Notes: generated by a model not told the origin, from the letters alone. Shown: positions 1 through 7,514, counted from the first letter of the stretch. The stretch is 16,841 bases of DNA from Desulfotomaculum sp. (GCA_003485325.1 DMZI01000036.1:1-16841), one strand, 5' to 3'. Translations and numbers: made by a program.

Positions 1-272
1 TTATTTGCTGGCTTTCTAGATCAGGAGTCTTGCGTGCTTCTAGCTGTTTTTCTAATAGTATGTTTTTATTTCTTTATACATTTTATAACCATAAAATTAA
101 AAAGTATGTTTCTCTCTGTATTGTTTGTTTCGGCGTTTAAGCAATCCCATAAAAAAGTCATACTTTTTCATTATTTTGCAATTTTTTCTTTTTGGATAAT
201 TTCTATCCAAGACCCTCGCGGCGAGATTTCGTTCTTCTCTTGACAACATAGGTACCATTTGAATTTCAAAAA
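1..272. other. AT-rich gene-free stretch
   Basis: No credible gene is seen. The only open frame (34-243, plus) starts at GTG, lacks a ribosome binding site and encodes a low-complexity Phe/Ile-rich peptide typical of AT-rich noise. A TTGACA hexamer lies at 240-245, but no convincing -10 box follows it. Confidence 0.5.
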
Positions 273-289
273 GAACCGTCCCCTTGACA
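273..289 (+). repeat. Solitary copy of the GAACCGTCCCCTTG repeat
   Basis: This 17-base stretch matches the core of the two tandem units at 589-652 except for one base (TTGACA here, TTGGCA there). It sits immediately before the structured RNA remnant, so related repeats lie on both sides of that remnant. Motifs of this kind are common in Clostridia and resemble REP-type palindromes. That link is inference. Confidence 0.6.
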
Positions 290-309
290 GAGGGTGTCGT
301 TGTTCACAG

Positions 310-575
310 GTGAGCGATATTGCGGAGTGCCGCTGCAGCACCCGGTGAAGCTTCGGTTACTTAGACCGCGGTGCGAAACCAGCGGCACACTAAAAGTTTC
401 ATAAAAATGACTTATGATGCCGGGAATCAAATGTGGGAATATTACGCTGCCTGCCTCGCCGCCTTTGCAGCACCGCTTGGTCCTGTCCGAAGCGAACCGT
501 TGGAGCTGCCGGCACGGAACACCTAAGCGAACCGTGACAACGGCGGCCTAAGGCGAACATGAGCACGTAGACAGT
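310..575 (+). mobile_element. Probable group II intron 5' RNA remnant, no maturase
   Basis: The sequence opens with GTGAGCG and folds into nested helices. An outer 9-bp stem pairs 327-335 with 380-388. Inside it, 338-342 pairs with 370-374 and 343-345 with 366-368, capped by a GAAGCTTC-containing loop. The string 'GGAACACCTAAGCGAACCGTG' near 514-534 resembles what I recall from 5' domains of Firmicute group II introns. No reverse transcriptase/maturase, domain V or 3' end follows, so it would be a 5' fragment. The nested stems are seen directly; the intron assignment rests on recall of the family and could be wrong, in which case this is an unidentified structured RNA. Confidence 0.42.
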
Positions 576-588
576 AGACCTCCCTAAT

Positions 589-652
589 AGAGTGTCAAAG
601 GGAACCGTCCCCTTGGCAATAGAGTGTCAAAGGGAACCGTCCCCTTGGCAAT
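589..652 (+). repeat. Two identical tandem 32-bp palindromic (REP-like) units
   Basis: Units 589-620 and 621-652 are identical, base for base. Each contains an imperfect inverted repeat (TGTCAAAGGG against CCCCTTGGCA around an AACCGT centre) that could form a hairpin. They end 45 bases before the start of the DUF4037 gene, so a transcript entering that gene from the left would carry two adjacent hairpins. The family resembles REP palindromes mobilised by Y1 (RAYT-type) transposases, but no such transposase is in this window. Confidence 0.85.
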
Positions 653-696
653 GAGCAATTGTTTTCGTAGTTAGATTGGGGAAGTGGGGTCAAGTT

Positions 697-1620
697 ATGA
701 AAGGCCTGGAACTTTGCGAAAATTATTTTATAAAGCATGGGCTCCCAATGATCAGCCGGAAATTCGCTGGCTTCAAGGACAGGATAGCGGCGGGGCTTGT
801 AGGCGACGGCTCGGAATGCTACGGATTTGACGACGAGATTTCCAGGGACCACGACTGGGGTCCCTCTTTCTGCCTCTGGCTGACCAAAGACGACTACGAA
901 CAGATCGGACAGCAGCTGCAAAAAGAATACGACAACCTCCCCGGGGATTTTGAAGGGTTCAGCAGGATAGTCAGCGAATTCGGGGAGGGCAGAGTGGGAG
1001 TCTTTGAAATCGGCGAGTTTTACAAAAAGTTCATCGGCATTTCACGCCTGCCGGAAAAAATAAACGAGTGGTTTCCACTTCCCGAAAGTTACCTGGCAGC
1101 CTGCACGAACGGCAGGGTCTTTTATGATCCCCTGGGCGAGTTTACTTATTTCAGGAACAAACTGCTGGAATTTTACCCCGAAGACATCAGGCTGAAGAAG
1201 ATGGCCGCCAGGTGCATGGCCATAGCGCAGAACGGCCAGTACAACTATACGCGCTGCGCCCGAAGGCAGGAATACGTCGCGGCCCAGTATGCCGAAAGCA
1301 AATTCTACTCGGACGTAATTTCCCTGGTCTTCCTGATCAATAAAAGATATATGCCGTATTTTAAGTGGATGCACAGGGCCGTCCGGGACCTGCCCATACT
1401 GGGAGAAAATATCTACCAGACGATCTTCAAGGCAGTGACCACAAGCGACAGCGCTAAAAAATACCGCCTGATGGAAGATATCTGCGAAACCATTATTGAC
1501 GAGCTGAGAAAAGAAAACTTGAGCGACAGCAAGAACGAGTCCCTGCTGGATCACGGCCCGGCCATCCAGTCCAGGATTAAAGATCCCCGGCTGAAAAAAT
1601 TAAGCGTCTGGCTTGGCTGA
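697..1620 (+). CDS. DUF4037 nucleotidyltransferase-like protein
   Basis: A 307-residue soluble protein. The N-terminal region holds 'YGFDDEISRDHDWGP', the signature of DUF4037 proteins. These carry a nucleotidyltransferase-type fold near the N-terminus, and the Asp residues around DHDWG are the likely metal ligands. The C-terminal two thirds are helical and match the family's usual size of about 300. The substrate is unknown. ATG at 697 is preferred over the in-frame TTG at 676 because family members begin 'MKGLEL' and a purine-rich GGGGAAGTGGGG lies just upstream of the ATG. The stop is 2 bp from the stop of the convergent YkvI gene, so no terminator fits between them and transcripts must overlap. 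Function in this organism is not known. Confidence 0.85.
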   Translation: MKGLELCENYFIKHGLPMISRKFAGFKDRIAAGLVGDGSECYGFDDEISRDHDWGPSFCLWLTKDDYEQIGQQLQKEYDNLPGDFEGFSRIVSEFGEGRVGVFEIGEFYKKFIGISRLPEKINEWFPLPESYLAACTNGRVFYDPLGEFTYFRNKLLEFYPEDIRLKKMAARCMAIAQNGQYNYTRCARRQEYVAAQYAESKFYSDVISLVFLINKRYMPYFKWMHRAVRDLPILGENIYQTIFKAVTTSDSAKKYRLMEDICETIIDELRKENLSDSKNESLLDHGPAIQSRIKDPRLKKLSVWLG

Positions 1621-1622
1621 TC

Positions 1623-2684
1623 CTAATTAATCCGCAATTTCCGGAAGGGAGCGATCAAAAGAGCCAGCAGCAGAATCAGCCCGGCATAGCCGAAAAGCGG
1701 ATAAAGAAGCCGGACCAGAAAATTAAAATTCAGGCCGGCCAACGGTATCGAGATCAGGGTAGCTCCAATCCCCACCACCTTGTAGCCCATCCCCTCCCCC
1801 GGAGCAAGGCGGCTGGCCAGCCCGTGCGCATCGGCAATGGTTGTTGTCAGAATAGCTATCCAGATCAGCAGGCCAAGCACGAGCTGCAGAACAAACCCCG
1901 CCGATCGCGAAATAAACAGGACGGGCACCTGGCAGTTAAGCACCGACGGGTAGAACGACAAACCCGCCAGGGTAATCAGCCCCGCCGTGACTCCAAGGAT
2001 CAGCCCCCCCAGGGCGCCCCCGGCAATGCCTGTTTTAAACGGAACGGTTCTCCCCAAAGAAGATAGCAGAGCGACAGGAACGATCATGTTGTAGGAAACA
2101 TACAGGATGCTCGACCAGCCCCAGTTTGCAGCCACCCTTTTATATTCCAGAAGCTCCGGAAAAGGCCTGGGCAGGCCTCCCTGGTGATGTATGGCCAAAA
2201 ACGACACGACCGCCAGTACGAGGATTTTTAAAGTGACGAAAACGAGATTGAAATTCAATATCCCCTGCAGCCCTTTGATTAGTACAATACAGGTTATTAA
2301 AACCGCCAGCATAGTACCCTGCCAGTTGGGCAGGCCCAACTGTTCGGCAAAAACCGCCCCGCTGCCTGCAAGCATGACCACAAGGCCGCCGGGGAGCATG
2401 ATCAGGGTAAGCAGGTCCATCAGCCCGGCGGCCCGCTTCCCCATCAGGCACTGGAGCAGTTCAATATAGTTGGCCGTCCGCAGCTTCGTGGCCAGAAGCA
2501 TAATCAGCGCTCCCAGGTAAACAAACAGCACGGTGGCCAGCGCTATCCCCCAGAGACCTTTCGATCCAAAAACCATAAAAAACTGCATTAACTCCTGGCC
2601 GGAAGCAAAACCCGCGCCGATTACCGTGCCCGCATAGACCATGGCAATTTTAAAAAGCAGCAGAGAATTTTTATTTCGCCTCAA
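1623..2684 (-). CDS. YkvI-family integral membrane protein
   Basis: About 353 residues, nearly all hydrophobic, with roughly ten membrane segments. The first holds the 'GTVIGAGFASGQE' motif, which in the YkvI family and related APC-superfamily transporters marks the unwound substrate-binding helix. The transported substrate is unknown. The start is uncertain: TTG at 2684 has GGGGG six bases upstream and is preferred, while TTG at 2711 has no clear site and would add nine residues. The first ATG downstream lies inside the first membrane helix, too late. The gene diverges from yyaC across a short AT-rich gap and converges on the DUF4037 gene. Confidence 0.85.
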   Translation of the reverse strand: MRRNKNSLLLFKIAMVYAGTVIGAGFASGQELMQFFMVFGSKGLWGIALATVLFVYLGALIMLLATKLRTANYIELLQCLMGKRAAGLMDLLTLIMLPGGLVVMLAGSGAVFAEQLGLPNWQGTMLAVLITCIVLIKGLQGILNFNLVFVTLKILVLAVVSFLAIHHQGGLPRPFPELLEYKRVAANWGWSSILYVSYNMIVPVALLSSLGRTVPFKTGIAGGALGGLILGVTAGLITLAGLSFYPSVLNCQVPVLFISRSAGFVLQLVLGLLIWIAILTTTIADAHGLASRLAPGEGMGYKVVGIGATLISIPLAGLNFNFLVRLLYPLFGYAGLILLLALLIAPFRKLRIN

Positions 2685-2777
2685 AACAATCCCCCGGTTA
2701 TGTTTATGCAAAAAAGGAATATTTAAGGTTATCTTTGGAAATATTATTTAATAGTTTTGTTTTAAGGAGGAGCTTAT

Positions 2778-3404
2778 TTGGAGAGTCTTGAATTGAACCA
2801 GAAAGCCGAAACAGCAAATACCCGGACCAGGATACACCTGGAGGATCCTCTCGCGGCCATCAAATTCGGCTGGGACCTGGCATGCAGGCTGAACGGGAAC
2901 GCCGCCTTGAACAACTTCCCCAAAATACTGCTTTGCATCGGAACGGACCGTTCAACAGGGGATTGTCTCGGCCCTTTGGTGGGGAGCAAACTTTCCGCCA
3001 TAGAGCAGGATTACTTCGATGTATACGGCACGCTGGACAAACCGGTACACGCCAGCAACCTGGAGCAAAGGCTGGAAGAAATCCGGAAAACCTACGAAAA
3101 CCCGTTTATAATCGCAATCGACGCCTGCCTGGGCAACCAGGAGAACGTCGGCTGCATTAATATAGGAAATGGTTCTTTACAGCCTGGGGCCGGGGTTAAC
3201 AAAAACCTCCCCCCGGTGGGAGAAATCCATATCACCGGAGTCGTCAACATAGGCGGGTTTATGGAATACCTTGTTCTCCAGAACACCCGGCTGAATCTTG
3301 TAATGAGCATGGCCGATCTTATCGTTCAGGGCCTCATGCAGGCGATAAACCATTGTTCAGGAGAAGAACTGGTCAGGGAAGTCAGCATAACCCAGGATAA
3401 TTAA
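2778..3404 (+). CDS. yyaC: YyaC-family (DUF1256) putative spore protease
   Basis: A 208-residue protein matching the YyaC family, conserved in endospore formers and structurally like hydrogenase-maturation proteases. Family hallmarks are 'CIGTDRSTGDCLGPLVG' near residues 53-69 (many homologues have Ser where this has the second Cys), an 'IIAIDACLG' strand near residue 115 carrying the putative metal-binding Asp, and 'GEIHITGVVNIGGFME'. Peptidase activity is predicted for the family; I know of no defined substrate. The start is TTG at 2778 with AAGGAGG seven bases upstream, one of the strongest sites in the window. This gene is the best single indication that the host sporulates. Confidence 0.92.
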   Translation: MESLELNQKAETANTRTRIHLEDPLAAIKFGWDLACRLNGNAALNNFPKILLCIGTDRSTGDCLGPLVGSKLSAIEQDYFDVYGTLDKPVHASNLEQRLEEIRKTYENPFIIAIDACLGNQENVGCINIGNGSLQPGAGVNKNLPPVGEIHITGVVNIGGFMEYLVLQNTRLNLVMSMADLIVQGLMQAINHCSGEELVREVSITQDN

Positions 3405-3427
3405 AAAATACCGGGCAGCACACCAAA

Positions 3428-3459
3428 AAGGAGTCAGGCAATAAAAAGCCTGACTCCTT
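3428..3459 (-). terminator. 12-bp hairpin ending the ddl-ykuS cluster
   Basis: A perfect 12-bp stem (3428-3439 with 3448-3459) has an 8-base loop. Read on the minus strand it is followed by a short T run (TTT after the stem, extending the paired TT), as for an intrinsic terminator of the ykuS cluster. The plus-strand side lacks a T tract, but the hairpin lies 24 bases after the yyaC stop and could stop that transcript weakly too. Confidence 0.75.
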
Positions 3460-3486
3460 CCTCCACATAAAGCTAAATCTTCAGAT

Positions 3487-3723
3487 TTACATCCAATCCA
3501 GGTCCCTCAGACTGCTCAAAATTTCTTCAGGAGTTTTCCCGTCAGCGTCAATTACAGGAACTTCAGTCATAATATCCTGCATGCCCATCACATCGTCGTC
3601 CATACCGCTGATTACGTATGCGTCCGCATCCTCCTGCCCGGTGAACTTGACTACCTTATAGCCGGACTTTTCCAGATAATCCCTGACATTTCCCAGGGTG
3701 TCCTCAACAGCAATTGTCTTCAA
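3487..3723 (-). CDS. ykuS: YkuS-family (UPF0180) small protein
   Basis: A 78-residue acidic protein matching the YkuS/UPF0180 family by length and pattern: an N-terminal MKTIAVEDTLGNV start, 'LEKSGYKVVKF', then an acidic 'YVISGMDDDVMGMQD' segment. No biochemical role is established for the family. The start is TTG at 3723 with GGAGGTG about six bases upstream. It is the last gene of the minus-strand cluster, 69 bp after the phosphoribosyltransferase gene, and is followed by a strong hairpin terminator. Confidence 0.85.
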   Translation of the reverse strand: MKTIAVEDTLGNVRDYLEKSGYKVVKFTGQEDADAYVISGMDDDVMGMQDIMTEVPVIDADGKTPEEILSSLRDLDWM

Positions 3724-3792
3724 TAATGCACCTCCGAATGTAATCTTGTTTAAACTAGAAATAGTATAAACAAAAGTTTCATTATTATCCCT

Positions 3793-4440
3793 TTACAGGC
3801 GTATTGTTGACAATTCCCTGAGCAGATGAATGACTTCTTCGTCGCTGACCTGTGAAAAATCCATGTAAAACTGCCCCACGGCGTAAAAGACCGGCGGCGT
3901 GAAAAGACAGACTACTTCATCAACGTCATTTCTTAAAACGCCCAGCGTGTCGGCGGGCGCCACCGGAACCGCCAGAATCAATTTCTTTAAGGAAAACATT
4001 TTTCTTACCGAACGCAAAGCCGCCATTACGGTATAACCCGTAGCTATGCCGTCATCGACCAGGACCACCTGCTTGTTGTCATAGGACGGATAATCTTCCT
4101 GCCCCCGGTACATCTTCATCCGGCGGCGAATTTCTTCAACCTGTTCGGCGATAACGTCCTGCAAATCATCTTCTTGAAGGCCCAGCATCTTCAAAACACT
4201 GTGATTGAAAATCGCTGTCCCGTCCTGGGCAACTGCGCCCACAGCCGCCTCCGGATTGTGAAAGGTCCCTATTTTACGGGGAATTATAAGATCAAGAGGA
4301 ACCTTCAGCAGGCGGGCTATCTGGGCTCCGACCACAACACCCCCTCGGGGTATAGCTAAAACGACACCGTCATCGAAAGAACTTTTTTGAATTGCTTCCG
4401 CAAGCATTGTTCCTGCTTCAACTCTGTCCCGGAAAACCAT
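3793..4440 (-). CDS. Phosphoribosyltransferase-domain protein (COG1926 type)
   Basis: A 215-residue type I phosphoribosyltransferase-fold protein. The PRPP-binding loop is 'VVLVDDGIATGYTV' at residues 125-138 (two Asp followed by GIATG), and 'VVLAIPRGGVVVGAQIA' near residues 26-42 forms the N-terminal part of the fold. The substrate base is unknown; proteins of this type are annotated only as predicted phosphoribosyltransferases. ATG at 4440 is preferred to the upstream start at 4494: it has AAGGGGGG ten bases upstream, and the added residues (MLSLISSYYNNFKGG) look like translated leader. The gene lies 46 bp downstream of the TauE/SafE gene on the same strand and is probably co-transcribed. 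Confidence 0.9.
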   Translation of the reverse strand: MVFRDRVEAGTMLAEAIQKSSFDDGVVLAIPRGGVVVGAQIARLLKVPLDLIIPRKIGTFHNPEAAVGAVAQDGTAIFNHSVLKMLGLQEDDLQDVIAEQVEEIRRRMKMYRGQEDYPSYDNKQVVLVDDGIATGYTVMAALRSVRKMFSLKKLILAVPVAPADTLGVLRNDVDEVVCLFTPPVFYAVGQFYMDFSQVSDEEVIHLLRELSTIRL

Positions 4441-4486
4441 CAGCCCATTACCCCCCTTAAAATTATTATAATAAGAGCTTATCAAA

Positions 4487-5428
4487 CTAAGCAAAATAAC
4501 CTGTGATATAGATTACAGCCAAAATAACAACCAGGCTGCCAAGAATTATAATTATCAACCGCTCCGGCAAAAACTTCTGCAGATAGGCGCCCGAGTATGT
4601 GCCTAAAAAGCCGCCCAAACCGAACAACACTCCCAAAAGCCAGTCGGGCGCAGGATTGCCCTGCAGTTTTGTTGAGGAAAAAAAGAAATAGTAACTGGCT
4701 ATACCCGCTATTGATGTTAAAAAGTTGCCCGTTAGTGTCGACCCCGCTATTGTATAGACTGGCAGCTTTAAAACAGAAACGCAAACAGGGGCAATAATAG
4801 CGGCTCCGCTAATCCCATAAACGCCTCCGACCAGCCCCACCGCCAGAGCTGTTCCAAAAAGTACTAAGGGATTAAAAGAATATATTTCTCCCCAAAAAAC
4901 ATAATCAATCCTTCTGAATGAGATCAGGACGGTTTTAATCGCCAGCCCCGGGGGAATTCCGGACACTAATTTACCGCTCAATTGTTTTTTTATCCTGTCC
5001 AGGAACTTATTTTCCAATACACCCGTCCCGTGTCCCTTTCTGGAGTTAATAAGCTGGTAAGCGCCCAAACCAAGCAGCACAATGCCCATAAACAGTTTAA
5101 AAGTTTTCACGTCCGGCAAAAAAACGACTCTAATCCAGGCGCCTGCAAATACCCCGGGAATGGTCCCTGAAACAATGACCCAGGTAAGGGGCCAGTTCAT
5201 CCGCCCCTCCTTTATGAAACGGAACATCCCGCCAGGCGACGCCACAAGGTTGCAGATGAAATTGGTCGGAGTCGCAGCCGGGCTTATATAACCCAGCACG
5301 CTTACCATAAAGGGCAATATTAAAAAGGCGCCGGAAATTCCGGCGCCAGTCGTTAAAGAAGAAATAACAAATGCTACCGCCGGTGGGACAAAGGGCGAAA
5401 CATGGACACCGGACACGGGAAAATACAT
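4487..5428 (-). CDS. TauE/SafE-family sulfite/organosulfur-type permease
   Basis: A 313-residue membrane protein with about eight hydrophobic segments arranged as two repeats. Each opens with a Gly-rich segment: 'TTGAGISGAFLILPFMV' near the N-terminus and 'GVYGISGAAIIAPVCV' after the central loop, the pattern typical of TauE/SafE. Family members move sulfite, sulfoacetate or other small anions; the substrate cannot be told here. The central hydrophilic loop (about 40 residues, 'SRKGHGTGVLENKFLDRIKK') is longer than in minimal members. ATG at 5428 has AGGGGT upstream. The gene sits 22 bp after ddl, strongly suggesting co-transcription, with no evident functional link. Confidence 0.9.
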   Translation of the reverse strand: MYFPVSGVHVSPFVPPAVAFVISSLTTGAGISGAFLILPFMVSVLGYISPAATPTNFICNLVASPGGMFRFIKEGRMNWPLTWVIVSGTIPGVFAGAWIRVVFLPDVKTFKLFMGIVLLGLGAYQLINSRKGHGTGVLENKFLDRIKKQLSGKLVSGIPPGLAIKTVLISFRRIDYVFWGEIYSFNPLVLFGTALAVGLVGGVYGISGAAIIAPVCVSVLKLPVYTIAGSTLTGNFLTSIAGIASYYFFFSSTKLQGNPAPDWLLGVLFGLGGFLGTYSGAYLQKFLPERLIIIILGSLVVILAVIYITGYFA

Positions 5429-5450
5429 GGTTTATTACCCCTGTTCATGG

Positions 5451-6533
5451 TCAAAGACCAAAAGAAGTCTGATTCCTTTTCTTCTCCTGGTGTTTTTCAA
5501 GAGCCAAATCGACGAGCCGGTCCAGCAATTCCGTAAAACCTATCCCGCTCAGCTCCCAGAGCTTCGGGTACATGCTGAAACGGGTAAATCCAGGAATTGT
5601 GTTAATTTCATTTACATAAACCTGGCCGCTTCCTCTGGCAATAAAAAAGTCCACCCGGGCCATGCCCGCGCAGTCTATTGATTTGAAGGCGGCAACAGCC
5701 AGTTCCTGAATAGCCCTGGCAGTTTCATCCGGTATTTCGGCGGGCGCCTTCCAGTTTGACAGGCCGTCCCTGTACTTTGCTTCATAATCGTAATATTCCT
5801 TAAGAGAAAAGACCTCCCCGGGAACAGAGGCTACTGGATCATCATTCCCCAGCACGCTTACTTCTATCTCCCTGCCGTCGATAAATTCCTCGACGATTGC
5901 TTTCCGGTCAAATTTTAGAGCCAGGTCAAATGCATCAATAAGTTCCTGACGGTCGTGAGCCTTGGATATTCCCACGCTGGAACCCAGATTGGCGGGTTTG
6001 ACGAAAAAGGGATAGGTAAAATTCATTTCCACTTCGCCGATCACAAAATCCCTTTTTCTTTCCCATTCGCTGCGCAGGCAATGCCAGAAGCGGGCTTGCG
6101 GGATGCCCTCCTGGGCAAAGACTTTTTTCATGATAACCTTATCCATCCCTACGGCGGAAGCTAAAACACCGCCCCCGACATAAGGCAGGTCCGCCATTTC
6201 AAGAAGGCCCTGGACAGTGCCATCCTCGCCATAGGTCCCGTGAAGGACCGGAAAAACCAGATCAACCTCGTCAACTAAGCCGGCGCTTTTCTGAAAAGTT
6301 TCAGTCTGAACCAGCCCTTTTATAAAAGGGTCGCCAAGCAAAGCTACCGGCATACCATTATCCTTATTATCCAAAACATCAGGAGCGCCTGCGCTTTTGA
6401 GCCATCTTCCATCCTTGCCGATGTTAACGGGAATCACTTCATATTTTTGCCTGTCCAAAGCGTTTAATACAGCAGAACCGGACTGGACGGAAACCTCATG
6501 CTCCCCCGAACGTCCGCCAAACAAAACCAGCAC
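5451..6533 (-). CDS. ddl: D-alanine--D-alanine ligase
   Basis: An ATP-grasp enzyme that joins two D-Ala residues for peptidoglycan precursor synthesis in the cytoplasm. Visible hallmarks are 'LFGGRSGEHEVS' (E11 equals catalytic Glu15 of E. coli DdlB), 'LHGTYGEDGTVQG', 'NLGSSVGIS' (the catalytic Ser), and the omega-loop 'YYDYEAKY', whose Tyr marks the D-Ala-D-Ala type, not the D-Ala-D-Lac type. 'YVNEINTIPGFT' supplies metal ligands. The start is a problem. GTG at 6533 has no ribosome binding site and trims the first beta strand; upstream to the in-frame TGA (6555-6557) there is no ATG, GTG or TTG, yet AGGGGGCG sits eight bases before an ATA codon at 6554. The true start may be ATA or CTG, adding two to seven residues. 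It heads the minus-strand cluster. Confidence 0.95.
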   Translation of the reverse strand: MLVLFGGRSGEHEVSVQSGSAVLNALDRQKYEVIPVNIGKDGRWLKSAGAPDVLDNKDNGMPVALLGDPFIKGLVQTETFQKSAGLVDEVDLVFPVLHGTYGEDGTVQGLLEMADLPYVGGGVLASAVGMDKVIMKKVFAQEGIPQARFWHCLRSEWERKRDFVIGEVEMNFTYPFFVKPANLGSSVGISKAHDRQELIDAFDLALKFDRKAIVEEFIDGREIEVSVLGNDDPVASVPGEVFSLKEYYDYEAKYRDGLSNWKAPAEIPDETARAIQELAVAAFKSIDCAGMARVDFFIARGSGQVYVNEINTIPGFTRFSMYPKLWELSGIGFTELLDRLVDLALEKHQEKKRNQTSFGL

Positions 6534-6651
6534 CCGCAGCTTTTTTCTGTCTATTCAAAACGCCCCCTGTTATTATTATTTCAAAAAAATCTATTCACAT
6601 TTTCTTGTTCTAAAACTTTTTTTAAAATGAGTGCCGCTTGTCTACCCGAAC

Positions 6652-6687
6652 TTGTCCCGTAAAGATTGCCCGTGGTAGAATATTCTA
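6652..6687 (+). promoter_or_regulatory. Putative promoter with palindromic -10 region
   Basis: TTGTCC at 6652-6657 is followed after 18 bases by TAGAAT at 6676-6681. The -10 lies inside a perfect 12-bp palindrome, TAGAATATTCTA (6676-6687), which could be an operator. It would drive the 6804 gene with a leader of roughly 110 nt, or on the other strand contribute to ddl control. No experimental support. Confidence 0.35.
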
Positions 6688-6803
6688 TAGGTTGGCCCGT
6701 CCCTGGTATTAAAGAAGAAAAAAAGTGCAAAACTGTTTAAAAGACCCCTTTTTTTAACAGCTGATAACCGCATTCAGATATAATTTCGGAAAGGACATGC
6801 GGC

Positions 6804-7178
6804 ATGCAGGTTTACCAATTTCCTTCAATTGAAGATCAAGAAGTAATCAGGACGGCAGTTGAAGTTTTTTTAAATACGCAAACCGGTTCGGCAAGAAACA
6901 GAATGCTGAAAACAATACGCGCTGTCCTTGACCGGTATCGGATATCGCGGTTCGGTTTCTCTGATTATACCGTGGAAGCGACAAAAATGCCAGGATTTTG
7001 TGCCGTTAAGGCGAGAAACCTCGTTTCCGGCTACAACTGCCCCTGGTGCGGAGAAATGCTTTATGGACTGCAGAGCAAGGTAAGAATACTGAGCATCCAG
7101 GAGCGCCTGAACAACCACCTGGTCACTTACGGCTGCAGGTGCGGAAAAATATTTGCCAAGTACGAAAACCTTGACTGA
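6804..7178 (+). CDS. Uncharacterised 124-residue protein with CxxC/CxC motif
   Basis: I do not recognise the family. The protein is soluble. The N-terminal half is helical and basic (around 'ARNRMLKTIRAVLDRYR'). The C-terminal half has four cysteines as CPWC (79, 82) and CRC (111, 113), which could form one zinc site. A binding or regulatory role is possible but unproven. The start is ATG at 6804 with GGAAAGGA eight bases upstream. It is divergent from ddl, with a palindromic promoter-like sequence between them, and lies just before the tRNA-Leu gene. Base composition is like the host genes on its left, so it probably belongs to the chromosome and not to the integrated element. Confidence 0.7.
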   Translation: MQVYQFPSIEDQEVIRTAVEVFLNTQTGSARNRMLKTIRAVLDRYRISRFGFSDYTVEATKMPGFCAVKARNLVSGYNCPWCGEMLYGLQSKVRILSIQERLNNHLVTYGCRCGKIFAKYENLD

Positions 7179-7203
7179 TCTTCCTGCCTAACCCGCCACT
7201 ATG

Positions 7204-7232
7204 TTGACAACTAATTTTTGCTATGGTAGCAT
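7204..7232 (+). promoter_or_regulatory. Promoter of the tRNA-Leu gene
   Basis: A consensus TTGACA (7204-7209) is separated by 17 bases from TAGCAT (7227-7232, four of six consensus bases). The predicted transcript would start about 20 bases before the tRNA 5' end. Confidence 0.5.
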
Positions 7233-7257
7233 CATAAGTGCAGGTTTATAAAGATGC

Positions 7258-7343
7258 GCCGATGTGGCGGAATTGGCAGACGCGGCGGTCTCAAAAACCG
7301 TTGGATAACCTCCATGCCGGTTCGACTCCGGCCATCGGCACCA
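7258..7343 (+). tRNA. tRNA-Leu (anticodon CAA)
   Basis: An 86-nt gene with an encoded CCA end. The acceptor arm GCCGATG (7258-7264) pairs with CATCGGC (7333-7339). The anticodon stem GCGGT/ACCGT (7285-7289 with 7297-7301) closes loop CTCAAAA, giving anticodon CAA at 7292-7294, which reads UUG. A long variable arm (class II) fits leucine, and the T arm is GCCGG-TTCGACT-CCGGC. Its 3' end faces the integrase gene, the usual arrangement when an integrative element has used a tRNA as its attachment site. No second copy of the tRNA 3' end was found to the right in this window. Confidence 0.97.
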
Positions 7344-7352
7344 GAAACAATC

Positions 7353-7399
7353 GCTCTTAAAGCCGCGATACAAGCGGATTTGAGGGCTTTTTTCTTTTC
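7353..7399 (+). terminator. Intrinsic terminator after tRNA-Leu
   Basis: A 14-bp stem (7353-7366 with 7374-7387; one mismatch, two G-T pairs) with a 7-base loop is followed by TTTTTTCTTTTC. It lies ten bases after the tRNA CCA. Confidence 0.88.
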
Positions 7400-7514
7400 T
7401 GGCGACAACCTTCTGTTTGCCGCCCGTCATACCGTCACATGACACATTTTTGCGCATATTTGCAGTGCTCTCATCGCCCTATTTACCTGGCATTCCGCCC
7501 GCTTTGGAGGGATG

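Noticed and set aside
34..243. A 69-codon hydrophobic plus-strand frame
   Set aside because: It has no ribosome site and a biased Phe/Ile composition, as expected from AT-rich non-coding DNA.
589..652. Tandem units as a possible CRISPR array
   Set aside because: The two 32-bp units abut directly with no spacers and no cas genes are present, so this is a simple tandem repeat.
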